Of a stretch of DNA of 64,000 nucleotides, positions 36,866 to 45,572 are shown piece by piece. The DNA lies in the NCBI GenBank assembly GCA_013335535.1, contig JAAXVL010000011.1, positions 1 to 64,000 of the forward strand. The letters are read 5' to 3'. The notes beneath the pieces are model-generated. The model made no database searches, had not been told where the DNA came from, and worked only from the letters and a program-made list of their open reading frames with translations. The stretch comes from Azonexaceae bacterium (GTDB lineage Bacteria; Pseudomonadota; Gammaproteobacteria; Burkholderiales; Rhodocyclaceae). The translations under genes and the position numbers were made by a program. The first letter of the stretch is position 1; every line of letters begins with the position of its first letter.

Positions 36866-36898
36866 AAAGGCCAATCTCTGATTGGCCTTTTTGCTTTT
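36866..36898 (+). terminator. Terminator of the tRNA-Arg operon
   Basis: AAAGGCCAATC / GATTGGCCTTT hairpin followed by a T-run. Confidence 0.9.
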
Positions 36899-36973
36899 TG
36901 CGGCGGGAAAATATTAGATGGCTGCGTACTGGAGACTCGGCACGTCAGCGCTGCTACGGCACCAGAAGAGCGC

Positions 36974-37612
36974 TCAGGCCGCTCCGAACTTGTCCATGTG
37001 CGCCTTGACCGCGCGGGTTCTTGCCATGAGCAATCGAACCTTTACTTCGTCGGACAGATCATCATCGGCGGTATTCGACGTCTTGCCAGCCTGGCTGAGG
37101 ATGTAGGCATCGACAGCCTTCGTCCTCGCCATCAGCAGGCGAAGTTTGATGTGCTCGGGCAGGTCGATGGCATCGTTGTCGTCATCGTCGGATTGATTGT
37201 ATTTCTTGGCGACTTTGGGCTGACTAAAGGAGCGATGCAGATCCTGATCGTCGATGCCGGAATCGTCATCTTCGTCGTTGGAAGCGTCAAGGCGTTCATG
37301 GTCGTCGGCTTTGGCTGCGGCTGTGCTGGCCAGCGCCATTTGTTCGCGGGCAGCGCGGGAGAGCATCGACTTTGCTTTGGCCACCTTGGCTGCTTTGGCG
37401 ATTCTGGCCTGGCCATGCGTGTTTCGCGGGGTGTAGCTGGTCAGTTCCGTCACCATGGCCGGCATCGGCACCGGGGCAATGGTGACCAGCGCTTCGGCGT
37501 AGGGCGGTTGCGCAAAGGTGCCTTCCGGGTGGGAGTCATCTGTCGACGGTTCCCAGGCGTGCACGCTCATGGCGGCCAGGGAAGTCAAAAAGACGAATAG
37601 AAGTTTGCGCAC
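36974..37612 (-). CDS. Exported acidic protein with an internal repeat
   Basis: The 212-aa product has a cleavable signal peptide (MRKLLFVFLTSLAAMSVHA) and an acidic Asp-rich middle (DEDDDSGIDDQDLH, SDDDDNDAID). The C-terminal half contains two similar motifs of about 22 residues: LPEHIKLRLLMARTKAVDAYI and LSDEVKVRLLMARTRAVKAHM. The mature protein is secreted or periplasmic. I do not recognise the family. An AT-rich inverted repeat lies upstream at 37672. Confidence 0.65.
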   Translation of the reverse strand: MRKLLFVFLTSLAAMSVHAWEPSTDDSHPEGTFAQPPYAEALVTIAPVPMPAMVTELTSYTPRNTHGQARIAKAAKVAKAKSMLSRAAREQMALASTAAAKADDHERLDASNDEDDDSGIDDQDLHRSFSQPKVAKKYNQSDDDDNDAIDLPEHIKLRLLMARTKAVDAYILSQAGKTSNTADDDLSDEVKVRLLMARTRAVKAHMDKFGAA

Positions 37613-37671
37613 TGATATACCTAAAAAACTTGATTTATGAAGACTTAACGCACCAATCGGGTTTTGGTTGT

Positions 37672-37704
37672 CATCAATTTGAATTTTTTATTCAAAATTT
37701 GATG
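37672..37704. repeat. AT-rich inverted repeat upstream of the acidic exported protein
   Basis: CATCAATTTGAAT and ATTCAAAATTTGATG face each other with a 2-nt bulge over a T5 loop, about 60 bp before the gene. It could be a regulator site. No gene lies between 37613 and 37804. Confidence 0.45.
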
Positions 37705-37804
37705 TTTGGCAATGAAATGGGGGTGTTCCATGTGTGGCGAAGCTTCATTAATGGGTGAAGACCCTTGTCCCGTCATTGCCCGGCTCTGTACTCGATTGAG
37801 TCGC

Positions 37805-38080
37805 TTAGTGGACCAGACATGCTTCGAATGTGGCTTCGGCGTTGTCGGCAAAGTTGTACTGAGCAAACAGGCGCTGCAGAACAGCCGATTTCATCCCTGG
37901 GTTGGCGATAAAACTGATGCCGATGCGCTGCCCCTGTTTTACCAGCGTCGTGAAAGCGTAGTGCCATTCGCGCGCTTCTTCGAGACGCTCGACGACTTCG
38001 TTTTCTTTGCTGATCGCGATTCCAGCGACCTTTAGTGACTCGATGAATTGCGTGGATTCGGTATTCGGATTGCGGATCAT
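37805..38080 (-). CDS. Small conserved protein, paralogue of the one at 28568-28846
   Basis: This 91-aa protein aligns end to end with the product at 28568-28846 (see that entry), including QFIESLKVAGIAIS, ERLEEAREWHYAFTTL and IGISF. Both are about 90 aa, acidic and probably helical. The gene is alone between intergenic DNA and the diguanylate cyclase on the other strand. The function is unknown; presence of two copies in 64 kb suggests a lineage-expanded family. Confidence 0.7.
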   Translation of the reverse strand: MIRNPNTESTQFIESLKVAGIAISKENEVVERLEEAREWHYAFTTLVKQGQRIGISFIANPGMKSAVLQRLFAQYNFADNAEATFEACLVH

Positions 38081-38225
38081 GATGTTTCCTGTCGGTTTTG
38101 AATTGCCATGCCCACATAACGATCAGACAGGGTTGGCGATGACACGCCGTCTGTAGCAGTTTGTAACGGCGCCTCCGCTTGACGGGAGCTGGGTCCCACC
38201 GCATAGTCGGGGCACCTTGAAGACG

Positions 38226-39371
38226 ATGGACACCCCCTCTCCGCAGGATGACGAGCTTGATCTGGCTGTGCGGGTCCGGGCGGATCAGTTGCATCTGCTC
38301 TATCAGCAGTCGTTTCCTGCCATTTTCCTCAGTGTCGTCGTGGCCGCCGTGCTGTGCCAGATGCTGTGGGATGGAGGGCGGCATGCGTTGCTGATTGGCT
38401 GGCTGGCGCTTATCGGTGCTGGCGGGTTCATGCGCTGGGCCTTGTTCTGGCTGCACCGTCGCCGTCGGCCGGAAGGGCTGCAGATTCTCGATTGGGAGCG
38501 CAGTTACGCCGTCACGCTGTTCATTACCACGTCACTGTGGGGGCTGGGCGTGCTGTGGATCAGTATTGAAAGTACGCTGGTAGAACAGCTTGTCTCATTC
38601 ATGTTCCTGCTCGGCATGGCGGCGGGGGCTTTTTCGCATTATTCGGCGCGGCGCTACATGGTGGTCGGGGCGATGGGCTCGATTTTGCTGCCGACGATCG
38701 GCTTGTTCCTGCTCAGCGGGCAATCGATGAAGCTCAGTCTGGGCGTGGCGGCTTTGTTGTACATGGGGCTTCTGGTGCGGGCCAGTACGGTCTTATCCCG
38801 AGCGCAGGGTGAAAATTTCGCCCTGACTCACCGTTTGTCGGCGGCCAAGCAGAAAGCGGAGTTGATGGCGCAGACGGATGAACTGACGGGGTTGGACAAT
38901 CGCCGTGCTTTCTTTGCACGTGGGCAGACGCTGGCCAATTACTGCCAGCGCAACAAGTTGCCGTTGAGTATTGCCATGATCGATGCGGATTATTTCAAGC
39001 AGATCAACGACCAGCATGGTCACGCCGTCGGTGATGCCGTGTTGTGCGGGCTGGCCGATCTGTTGCGGCGCAGCCTGCGCAAATCGGATGTGTGCGGGAG
39101 GATGGGGGGCGAGGAGTTCGCCATACTCTTGCCCGATACCTCGCTACTCGAGGCGACGGAGCTGGCCGAACGATTTTGCCGGGCTTACGAGGCGACGCCG
39201 ACAAGCAGCGGTGGCATCGAGGTCAGAAACACGGTGAGTGTCGGCGTGGCGTGCGATGGCTACGATATCGAGCAACTGCTGCAAAGTGCTGATGAGGCGC
39301 TTTACCTGGCCAAGGCGGCGGGACGTAACCGCGTGGTTTCCGAACTCAATGTGGAAGCTGCCCTGGCTTGA
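38226..39371 (+). CDS. Diguanylate cyclase with an MASE-like membrane domain
   Basis: The 381-aa protein makes c-di-GMP. The N-terminal half contains several TM helices (for example AIFLSVVVAAVLCQMLW, HALLIGWLALIGAGGFM and LITSLWG-type segments to about residue 190). The C-terminal GGDEF domain starts at about 210, with DELTGLDNRRAF, the substrate-side DADYFKQINDQHGHAVGD and the active-site motif GGEEF. An I-site RxxD (RKSD) lies just upstream of it. The N-terminal module probably senses a membrane or soluble signal. The ATG at 38226 is chosen over an upstream TTG. Confidence 0.9.
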   Translation: MDTPSPQDDELDLAVRVRADQLHLLYQQSFPAIFLSVVVAAVLCQMLWDGGRHALLIGWLALIGAGGFMRWALFWLHRRRRPEGLQILDWERSYAVTLFITTSLWGLGVLWISIESTLVEQLVSFMFLLGMAAGAFSHYSARRYMVVGAMGSILLPTIGLFLLSGQSMKLSLGVAALLYMGLLVRASTVLSRAQGENFALTHRLSAAKQKAELMAQTDELTGLDNRRAFFARGQTLANYCQRNKLPLSIAMIDADYFKQINDQHGHAVGDAVLCGLADLLRRSLRKSDVCGRMGGEEFAILLPDTSLLEATELAERFCRAYEATPTSSGGIEVRNTVSVGVACDGYDIEQLLQSADEALYLAKAAGRNRVVSELNVEAALA

Positions 39372-39468
39372 TGAGAAGCGGGGCCTTTGTTGGACATGAA
39401 AATGGCGCTTCTATTTGGGCGCCATTTGATATTTCAGCTGCGGGTTTCCCGTAATGGGCCGGAAATGT

Positions 39469-39510
39469 CATTTCATTTTTGGCCAATATTTCCGGTTGAC
39501 CGTGGAAATG
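39469..39510 (-). repeat. Dispersed repeat copy 8
   Basis: The core GGTTGACCGTGG (39494-39505) preceded by a T-run, TTGGCC and ATTTCATTTTT, framed by CATTTC and GAAATG like copy 2. It lies between the diguanylate cyclase gene and the next gene. Confidence 0.88.
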
Positions 39511-39655
39511 CGGCTGGGGACGGGGGCGACCCCGGCCTCTCCGGGAAATGCCCATCATCTATTAGCAACTGCTAATATTTTGCATTTGGCGGTTGCCTTG
39601 AAGCGTGGCGGGCCCCGCTAATACCGCTGTCGTCATCCTTGAAGAGGAAATCAAG

Positions 39656-40078
39656 TTGAAAAAAACTTACTGGGTTATCGCTGTGCTGGTGTTTCTGGCG
39701 GGGCTTGACTGGTACATCCAGGCGCCGGATTCGCGGTCGCGCGAATTGACGCGCGCCATCGAGGCGCAGGCCAGCCCGAAATTGAAGAATTATCCGTACA
39801 AATTCTGGGTCATGAAGGTCAATGGCGCGACGGCGCTGGTCAGCACGCCGCGCAATTTCGACGTTCCGGCGTTCAAGGCCCTGGCCGTTCTCTATCCGGA
39901 GATCGATACCAAGAACCCGAACGATCCGGCCTTCATCGCCGCCGAGCAGTTGCTGGGCGAGGTGCAGTCCGAGGCCAGGGCGATTGTGCTGGCCCAGCCG
40001 GGCATCAAGGATGTGAGCTGGGAACTGGATCGTGACTGGCTGAGAAAGCACTTCATCGAAGTGCCCGAGAAGCGCTGA
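39656..40078 (+). CDS. Membrane-anchored hypothetical protein
   Basis: The 140-aa protein begins with a single TM helix (KKTYWVIAVLVFLAGLDWYI) and a charged extracytoplasmic domain rich in short hydrophobic stretches (FDVPAFKALAVLYPEIDTKNP, IVLAQPGIKDVSW). I do not recognise it. The TTG at 39656 has GAGGAA at the right spacing; a longer frame from a GTG at 39605 has no such site. It stands between the diguanylate cyclase and the helicase on the opposite strand. Confidence 0.6.
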   Translation: MKKTYWVIAVLVFLAGLDWYIQAPDSRSRELTRAIEAQASPKLKNYPYKFWVMKVNGATALVSTPRNFDVPAFKALAVLYPEIDTKNPNDPAFIAAEQLLGEVQSEARAIVLAQPGIKDVSWELDRDWLRKHFIEVPEKR

Positions 40079-40119
40079 CCGGGAGGCTTCCCGGCCATAA
40101 TTCCTCGCTCATTCCTCGT

Positions 40120-41472
40120 TCAGCGGCCGCCGGAGCGATTTTGTTTTTGGCCGGTTTTTCCGGTTGACCGTGGAGCGCCGCCTGGACGGGCTGCCGGCCT
40201 GGCACCGGGCCGTTTGGGTGCGTCGTCAAAGCCGACCCAGTTGCTCGGCGTGCCTTTGCCGCCCCGGCCGCCGGGCATCTTTGGTTTCTTGATCTTCTTG
40301 GCAGCGATTGCGGCGGCGCCGGTTAGCGGAATCCGGTGGTCGGGTTCGAAGCCCGGTTCTTCTTCGCGGCTGAGCGTTTGCTTGAGCAGCGTTTCGATGG
40401 CGGCGAGCATCGGGGCTTCGTCGGCGCAGACCAGCGAGATGGCTTCGCCGGTGGCGCCGGCGCGGCCGGTGCGGCCGATGCGGTGGATGTAGTCTTCGGC
40501 GACGATGGGCAAGTCGAAATTGACGACTTGCGGCAGGTCGTCAATATCCAGCCCGCGGGCAGCGACGTCGGTGGCGACGAGTATCTGCACTTCGCCGGCC
40601 TTGAAGCTTTCCAGGGCGCGCAGGCGGGCCGCTTGCGGCTTGTCGCCATGGATGGCGTCGGCCTTGATGCGCTTGGCCTGGAGGATCCCGACCAGTTCGT
40701 CGGCGCCGCGCTTGGTCTTGACGAAAACCAGCACCTGGCCCCAGCGCCGGTCCTTGCGCATGAACAGGAAGAGTTCGGTCTTGCGCTTCTTGTCGACCGG
40801 CACCATCCACTGTTTGACGGCCTTGACGGTGCTGTTGGGCGGGCTGATTTCGATGGTCAGCGGGTTGCGCAGGCGGGCCTTGGCCAGGCTGCGGATGACT
40901 TCGGAGAAGGTGGCCGAGAAGAGCAGGGTCTGCCGCTTCTTGGGCAGGGCGGCGAAGACGGCGTCGAGTTCGGTCGAGAAGCCGAGGTCGAGCATGCGGT
41001 CGGCTTCGTCGAGGACGAGCACCTGCACCTTGTTGAGCTTGAGGGCGTTCTGGCTGTACAGGTCGAGCAGACGGCCGGGGGTGGCCACCAGCACATCGAC
41101 GCCGCGGCGCAGGCGCATCATTTGCGGGTTGATGCTGACACCACCGTAGGCCGCGTAGGTGCTGACGCCACTGTGTTCGCCGTACTGGCGGAAGCTGGCG
41201 TGAACCTGTTCGGCCAGTTCGCGCGTCGGCACCAGCACAAGGGCGCGCACGGAGTTGCTGCCGACCTTGATGCCATCGGTGGCCAGGCTGTGCAGGATGG
41301 GCAGCGCGAAGCCGGCGGTCTTGCCGGTGCCGGTCTGGGCTGCGGCCATCACGTCGCGCCCTTCGAGAATGGCGGGAATGGCTTGCTCCTGAATCGGCGT
41401 CGGCGTCTTGTAGCCGAGCGTTTCGACGGATTGGAGCAGCGTTTCGGCAAGGCCGAGGGTAGCGAAGGTCAT
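40120..41472 (-). CDS. rhlE: RhlE-type DEAD-box RNA helicase
   Basis: The 450-aa helicase has all DEAD motifs: Q motif PTPIQEQAIP (about residue 28), AQTGTGKT, PTRELA, LDEADRMLDLGF, SATFS, and the C-terminal HRIGRTGRAG. A basic Gly/Arg/Pro-rich tail (KKPKMPGGRGGKGTP, RPGARPAARPGG) typical of cold-shock and ribosome-assembly helicases follows the core. The last 14 or so residues of that tail (PRSTGKTGQKQN) come from a copy of the dispersed repeat in a different frame from the other genic copies. The ATG at 41472 is the family start; the frame runs a little further. Confidence 0.92.
   Translation of the reverse strand: MTFATLGLAETLLQSVETLGYKTPTPIQEQAIPAILEGRDVMAAAQTGTGKTAGFALPILHSLATDGIKVGSNSVRALVLVPTRELAEQVHASFRQYGEHSGVSTYAAYGGVSINPQMMRLRRGVDVLVATPGRLLDLYSQNALKLNKVQVLVLDEADRMLDLGFSTELDAVFAALPKKRQTLLFSATFSEVIRSLAKARLRNPLTIEISPPNSTVKAVKQWMVPVDKKRKTELFLFMRKDRRWGQVLVFVKTKRGADELVGILQAKRIKADAIHGDKPQAARLRALESFKAGEVQILVATDVAARGLDIDDLPQVVNFDLPIVAEDYIHRIGRTGRAGATGEAISLVCADEAPMLAAIETLLKQTLSREEEPGFEPDHRIPLTGAAAIAAKKIKKPKMPGGRGGKGTPSNWVGFDDAPKRPGARPAARPGGAPRSTGKTGQKQNRSGGR
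40137..40175 (-). repeat. Dispersed repeat copy 9 (helicase C-terminus)
   Basis: The core GGTTGACCGTGG (40162-40173) preceded by a T-run, TTTTGGCC and TTTGTTTTTG. It encodes the last residues of the RhlE-type helicase on the opposite strand. Confidence 0.88.
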
Positions 41473-41538
41473 GGGCGGGGAGGGGGAAAGCAAATGGGCA
41501 ATGAAGGGGCGAGTTTAACCCGCCCGTGTAGCGAGCGT

Positions 41539-41808
41539 TTAAACGCCGGCGGCGAGACCTTTACGCAGCAGCATGTCGACCACTTCGTTGATGCCGCCTT
41601 CGCTGGTTTCAGCCAGCGTGCGCAGTTGTTCGGCCAGTTGGGCATCGATCTTGACGGCGAAGGGGATGAGTCCCTTGGCCTGGTCCAGCTTGCGCTGTTC
41701 CTTCCGGTCGAGGACGGCGCCCTGGCCGAAACGGTCAGGGGTTCCCGCCTGTTTCATGTTTCGGTCAATCTTGCTGGCAAGGCTTTTGTAGAGATCGGTT
41801 CTTTTCAT
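41539..41808 (-). CDS. Probable ribbon-helix-helix protein
   Basis: This 89-aa protein begins MKRTDLYKSLASKIDRN and has a C-terminal half resembling a ribbon-helix-helix segment: KGLIPFAVKIDAQLAEQLRTLAETSEGGINEVVDMLLRKGL. RHH proteins are small DNA-binding regulators or antitoxins; no toxin gene is adjacent here. The ATG at 41808 is one of two possible starts. It lies between the helicase and trmA on the same strand. Confidence 0.55.
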   Translation of the reverse strand: MKRTDLYKSLASKIDRNMKQAGTPDRFGQGAVLDRKEQRKLDQAKGLIPFAVKIDAQLAEQLRTLAETSEGGINEVVDMLLRKGLAAGV

Positions 41809-41892
41809 GGGGAGGCTCGGGTGCGTGGCGGTGTGAGTCACCGCCACTGGGTAGCAGCCGGCCGGCGGCAGGCTGACAAGCGTGAAGCGCGA

Positions 41893-42981
41893 CTATCGCC
41901 GCGTCAGCAGCAGGCCGCACTCCAGATGGTGCGTGTAGGGGAACTGGTCGAAGACGGCGGAAGCGGCGATCTGGTGCGTGTCTTGCAGCGCCGTCACATT
42001 TTCGAGCAGGGTCTGCTGGTTGCAGGATATGTACAGGATGCGGTCGAAGCCGCGGGCCAGTTCGAGCGTTACGGCATCAAGCCCGCTGCGCGGCGGATCG
42101 ACGAAGAGCGTGGCATGGCGGAAGGGTTCGAGGTCGATATCTTTGAGGCGCGTGAATTCTTCGCGGCCGGAGAGGGCGTTGCTGAACTCCTCGCTCGACA
42201 TGCGGGCGATGGCGACGTTCTCTACCTTATTGGCGGCCAGGTTGTACTGCGCCGCATGGACGGACGACTTGCTGACTTCAGTGGCGAGAACTTTCTCGAA
42301 CAGCGGCGCCAGGGCGATAGTGAAATTGCCGTTACCGCAGTATAGCTCGACGAGATTGCCGCCGATGCCGGCCGCCTGCTGGCAGGCCCAGCCCAGCATC
42401 TGGCGATTGACGCCGCCGTTGGGCTGGGTAAAGCTGCCTTCGACCTGCTTGTAGCGCAGCTGGCGGCCGTTCAATTCGAACTCTTCGAGCACCCAGTCGC
42501 GATCCAGTACCAGTTTCTGACCACGGCTGCGGCCGATGACGCGGATCCCGAGTTCCGCTGCCATCTCTCGGGCAGTAGCCTCCCAGGCTGCATCCAGCGT
42601 CCGGTGATAAATCAGCGTAACCAGCATGTCGCCGCTCAACGTGGCGAGAAAGTCGGCCTGGAACAGACGGCGGCGCAGGGTTTCGCTGGCGGCAAGGCGC
42701 TCGCGCAGGCGCGGCATCAGTGTGCAGATGGATTTGGCGGCGGGTGGGAAGGTGTCGAGCGTGATCGGCACCTTCGGATCTTCCGGGTCGAACATCGCGT
42801 AATCCAGCCGGTCGCCATCGTGCCAGATGCGGAATTCGGCGCGTAGCCGGTAGTGCAGGGGCGTCGAGGCATGGGCGACGGTATTGGCCACGCCGAGCGA
42901 TGCGAAGGTCTGTTCGAAAAGGGCGAGTTTGTCGGCGAGCTGGGCTGGATAAGTGGCGGGGTCGTAGCAGGGCAGAGGCAT
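41893..42981 (-). CDS. trmA: TrmA, tRNA (uracil-5-)-methyltransferase
   Basis: TrmA methylates U54 of tRNA to ribothymidine. The 362-aa protein has the N-terminal RNA-binding part with YRLRAEFRIWHDG and KSICTLMP, the SAM-binding methyltransferase domain (LVELYCGNGNFTIALAP), DPPRSGLD, and the catalytic Cys in YISCNQQTL near the C-terminus, the characteristic TrmA/RumA sequence. It is on the same strand as the helicase and RHH genes. Confidence 0.96.
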   Translation of the reverse strand: MPLPCYDPATYPAQLADKLALFEQTFASLGVANTVAHASTPLHYRLRAEFRIWHDGDRLDYAMFDPEDPKVPITLDTFPPAAKSICTLMPRLRERLAASETLRRRLFQADFLATLSGDMLVTLIYHRTLDAAWEATAREMAAELGIRVIGRSRGQKLVLDRDWVLEEFELNGRQLRYKQVEGSFTQPNGGVNRQMLGWACQQAAGIGGNLVELYCGNGNFTIALAPLFEKVLATEVSKSSVHAAQYNLAANKVENVAIARMSSEEFSNALSGREEFTRLKDIDLEPFRHATLFVDPPRSGLDAVTLELARGFDRILYISCNQQTLLENVTALQDTHQIAASAVFDQFPYTHHLECGLLLTRR

Positions 42982-43205
42982 GATTTAGCGGGTATTTTGG
43001 CGGTGCCAGGCTGAAAACTGGGGTGGCGACCATAAGCGAAGGGCGAAATATACGCTGGTCTGCCGGTCAGGGGGAGTATTGCGCTTGTCGGACATTTGAA
43101 ACGGCGACGGGTTGTCGCAGATCATCGTCATGGTGGCTTTTTTGGTTTTCAGCCGGTATAAAGTCCGGGTCTCCCGCAGGGACATCCAACATCTTTAGGA
43201 TTGTC

Positions 43206-43610
43206 ATGAACGTCGCTCCCCGAATTGTGAATGCCCTTGTAGCGCCCCTGTTGTATATTTTGGCGCTGCTTTCGCCCTTGCCTTCGCTGGCCAGTGATCA
43301 TGGTGGTGGCGGTGCGGCAGCGGAGCCCATGGTGTTCACGGTCAATCTTGGAAAAGAGAACTACCTGCAGTTCGGGGTGATCCTCGAACCCGCCAAGCCC
43401 GAAGCTGCAGGCGCCATCGCCGCCTACAAGCCAAGAATCCAGCACGAGATCATCCTGCTTCTGTCCGGCAAGGAAGTGGACAAGCTGCGCACCCTGGAAG
43501 GCAAGAAAAAATTGATCGAAGAAATTGTCGAATTGGTCAATCACGCCATCCACGAAGACGAGGATACCGGGATCAAGGAAGCCTTGTTTACCCGATTCCT
43601 GATCCAGTAA
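43206..43610 (+). CDS. Exported FliL-like protein
   Basis: This 134-aa protein has a cleavable signal peptide (NVAPRIVNALVAPLLYILALLSPLPSLAS) and a mature domain with features of the FliL family (EPMVFTVNL..., YLQFGVILEP, a central basic-acidic helix, and a C-terminal HAIHEDEDTGIKEALFTRFLIQ). FliL itself is a flagellar stator protein anchored by a TM helix; here the N-terminus looks like a signal peptide, so the domain may be periplasmic or membrane-anchored, and the role could be outside flagella because no flagellar genes are near. Confidence 0.7.
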   Translation: MNVAPRIVNALVAPLLYILALLSPLPSLASDHGGGGAAAEPMVFTVNLGKENYLQFGVILEPAKPEAAGAIAAYKPRIQHEIILLLSGKEVDKLRTLEGKKKLIEEIVELVNHAIHEDEDTGIKEALFTRFLIQ

Positions 43611-43629
43611 AGCCGGAATATCGTTGCCA

Positions 43630-44424
43630 ATGAAGTCGTATTCAGCCGCCGTAGAAGCTGCCCTGGATGCCGTGGCCGAGCATCTTCGTCACGCCCGGAG
43701 CGCCTTGTTCATCACTGGTGCCGGCATTTCTGCGGATTCCGGTCTGCCGACCTATCGCGGCGTGGGGGGGCTATACGATAGCGAAGCAACCGAAGAAGGG
43801 TTGCGCATCGAGGATGCCTTGTCCGGCGAGATCTTTGCCACGCATCCCGAAATCACCTGGAAATACCTGATCCAGATCGAAGAAAATTGCCGCGGTGCCA
43901 GGCCGAACGCAGCGCATTACGCCATTGCCTGCCTGGATGAGCATCTCGACCGGGTCATGGTGTTCACCCAGAACGTCGATGGCCTGCATCGTCAGGCCGG
44001 GAGCCGCGAAATCGTCGAGATTCACGGCAACCTGCAGGAGCTGGAATGTACCGAATGCAGCCATGAGGAAGCCGCTGCCGACCTGAGCGGCCGGGAAGTG
44101 CCGCCCTTGTGCCCGCTGTGCGGTGCAGTCTTGCGCCCGAAGGTGGTGCTTTTTGGCGAAGCCCTGCCCGAGGAACCGCTGGATCGCTTCATCGACGCCT
44201 TCCAGCAAGGTTTTGACATCGTCTTTACCATCGGGACATCGAGCATCTTTCCCTACATCACCCAGCCGGTCGTGCTCGCCGCCGGCAGTGGTATTCCCAC
44301 CGTGGAGATCAACCCGGCGCGAACCATGCTCACCGATATCGTCGATTATTACCTTCCGCTCGGTGCCGCCGAAGCGATGAGCGTACTCCTTGAGAGATTG
44401 GGTTTGCAGCCCCGTGTCGCCTGA
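43630..44424 (+). CDS. Sir2-family NAD-dependent deacetylase
   Basis: The 264-aa protein is a sirtuin: NAD-binding FITGAGISADSGLPTYRG, FTQNVDGLHRQAGS, the catalytic His in EIHGNLQE, a zinc ribbon with CTEC and CPLCGAVLRPKVVLFGE, and the C-terminal IGTSSIFPY... motif. Zinc cysteines are two CxxC pairs. Likely substrates are acetylated metabolic enzymes; none is named by context. The ATG at 43630 is used over an in-frame TTG upstream. Confidence 0.93.
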   Translation: MKSYSAAVEAALDAVAEHLRHARSALFITGAGISADSGLPTYRGVGGLYDSEATEEGLRIEDALSGEIFATHPEITWKYLIQIEENCRGARPNAAHYAIACLDEHLDRVMVFTQNVDGLHRQAGSREIVEIHGNLQELECTECSHEEAAADLSGREVPPLCPLCGAVLRPKVVLFGEALPEEPLDRFIDAFQQGFDIVFTIGTSSIFPYITQPVVLAAGSGIPTVEINPARTMLTDIVDYYLPLGAAEAMSVLLERLGLQPRVA

Positions 44425-44481
44425 ATATTGGGCAATTTTCAATACATTTTCCTAGCATTTGGTGCGGTGCACAAAAAGCTG

Positions 44482-44509
44482 TTGACAAGCGTTTTCCTGT
44501 GGTTAAAAT
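44482..44509 (+). promoter_or_regulatory. Promoter of the phasin gene
   Basis: A perfect TTGACA (44482-44487) and TAAAAT (44504-44509), 16-bp spacing, about 65 bp before the phasin ATG, so it has a long 5' UTR. Confidence 0.78.
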
Positions 44510-44575
44510 GGAGTCATGCTGCGGTGCAACATAAAGCCAAGGCGAATAAATCACCCCAACCTCAGGAGAAACACA

Positions 44576-45130
44576 ATGTTCACCAAACCCGAAGATTTCG
44601 CCAAGTCCGGTATCAATTCCGTCCTGTTCTTCGCCAACACCACGTTTGATGGCATCGAGCGTCTGGCCCTGTTGAATCTGGCTGCCGCCCGCTCCGTTTT
44701 CGAAGGCGCCATGTCCAACGTCAATGCACTGCTTGGCGCCAAGGATGTCCAGTCTTTCGTCAGCATCCAGAAGGAACTGGCTTCGCCGTCCATCGAAAAG
44801 GGCATGGAATACTCGCGTAACGTGATCGCCATCGCTTCCGAAACCAAGGACAAGCTGGCCAAGGAAGTTGAAACCAAGGTTGCTGAAAACACCGCCAAGG
44901 TTTCCGGTCTGGTTGAAAAGGCGCTGGCCTCCGCTCCGGCTGGTTCCGAAGTTGCCGTCGCTGCCGTCAAGACCGCGATCAAGTCGGCCAACGAAGCCTA
45001 CGAAGGCCTCAACAAGGCTGCCAAGCAGGCTGCTGAAGTTGCCGAAGCCAGCGTTGCCGCTGCTACCAGCGCCACGATGAAGGCTGCCAACGTCGTTGCC
45101 GCTCCGAAGGCTTCCAAGAAGGCTGCCTAA
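44576..45130 (+). CDS. phaP: Phasin (PHA granule surface protein)
   Basis: Phasins coat polyhydroxyalkanoate granules and control their size. The 184-aa helical protein has the phasin family N-terminus (MFTKPEDFAKSGINSVLFFANTTFDGIERLALLNLAAARSVFEGAM) and a C-terminal Ala-rich region (KAAKQAAEVAEASVAAATSA) like other phasins. AGGAGA precedes the ATG, and a strong sigma-70 promoter and a strong terminator enclose it, suggesting high expression. Confidence 0.93.
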   Translation: MFTKPEDFAKSGINSVLFFANTTFDGIERLALLNLAAARSVFEGAMSNVNALLGAKDVQSFVSIQKELASPSIEKGMEYSRNVIAIASETKDKLAKEVETKVAENTAKVSGLVEKALASAPAGSEVAVAAVKTAIKSANEAYEGLNKAAKQAAEVAEASVAAATSATMKAANVVAAPKASKKAA

Positions 45131-45180
45131 GCACCTTTTGACTGGATATCAAAACCGGAGCCTGTTTTCGGTTGTTGATA

Positions 45181-45211
45181 AAAAAAGCCCTTGCTTATCA
45201 AGGGCTTTTTT
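45181..45211 (+). terminator. Terminator of the phasin gene
   Basis: AAAAAAGCCCTTG / CAAGGGCTTTTTT hairpin; perfectly paired with a flanking T-run. Confidence 0.92.
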
Positions 45212-45237
45212 CTTTTCAACATTGTAAGGATTTCGTC

Positions 45238-45417
45238 ATGCCACATACCCACGCCCACACGAAGGCTGAAGCTATCCACGAGGCCCTGGAGGTTTTCGAG
45301 GAGGCGCATCACCATCAGCCGGATGCCCACGAAAAGGCCCGCCTTGTTTCGGACACGATCAAGGAATGGGAGCATGAAGAGGTTGAAGCGCTGCATTCGG
45401 GCGATACAGCGGCCTGA
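45238..45417 (+). CDS. Small His-rich acidic protein
   Basis: This 59-aa protein starts MPHTHAHTKAEAIHEALEVFEEAHHHQPDAHEKARL and has eleven His residues in 59 plus many acidic ones, suggesting metal or proton binding. AAGGA lies upstream of the ATG at 45238. It sits between the phasin terminator and its own terminator, so it is an independent unit. I do not recognise the family; a metal-chelating or envelope-associated role is a guess. Confidence 0.6.
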   Translation: MPHTHAHTKAEAIHEALEVFEEAHHHQPDAHEKARLVSDTIKEWEHEEVEALHSGDTAA

Positions 45418-45434
45418 TCTGGCTCGCTGAAAAG

Positions 45435-45475
45435 AAAACCGGGCGGTCTCGTTATCGAGCCCGCCCGGTTTTTGT
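45435..45475 (+). terminator. Terminator of the His-rich protein gene
   Basis: AACCGGGCGG / CCGCCCGGTT stem with a CTCG / CGAG inner stem and a T-run. Confidence 0.9.
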
Positions 45476-45572
45476 TTGTTTGGAAGATAGCTGCTTAAGT
45501 TAAAGTTTTTGCATTAAATTTTCATTTAAAACATATATAAATCAATATATTAAGCGATTTTATTGATGTAAT

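Noticed and set aside
40336..42345. Long plus-strand frame of 669 codons opposite the helicase, RHH and trmA genes
   Set aside because: It spans three real minus-strand genes and their gaps, has low-complexity composition and no motifs; a shadow.
43336..43362. CACGGTCAATCTTGGAAAAGAG in the FliL-like gene, similar to the repeat
   Set aside because: The core has two differences, no GGCC or second AT block follows, and the residues (FTVNLG) fit the family.
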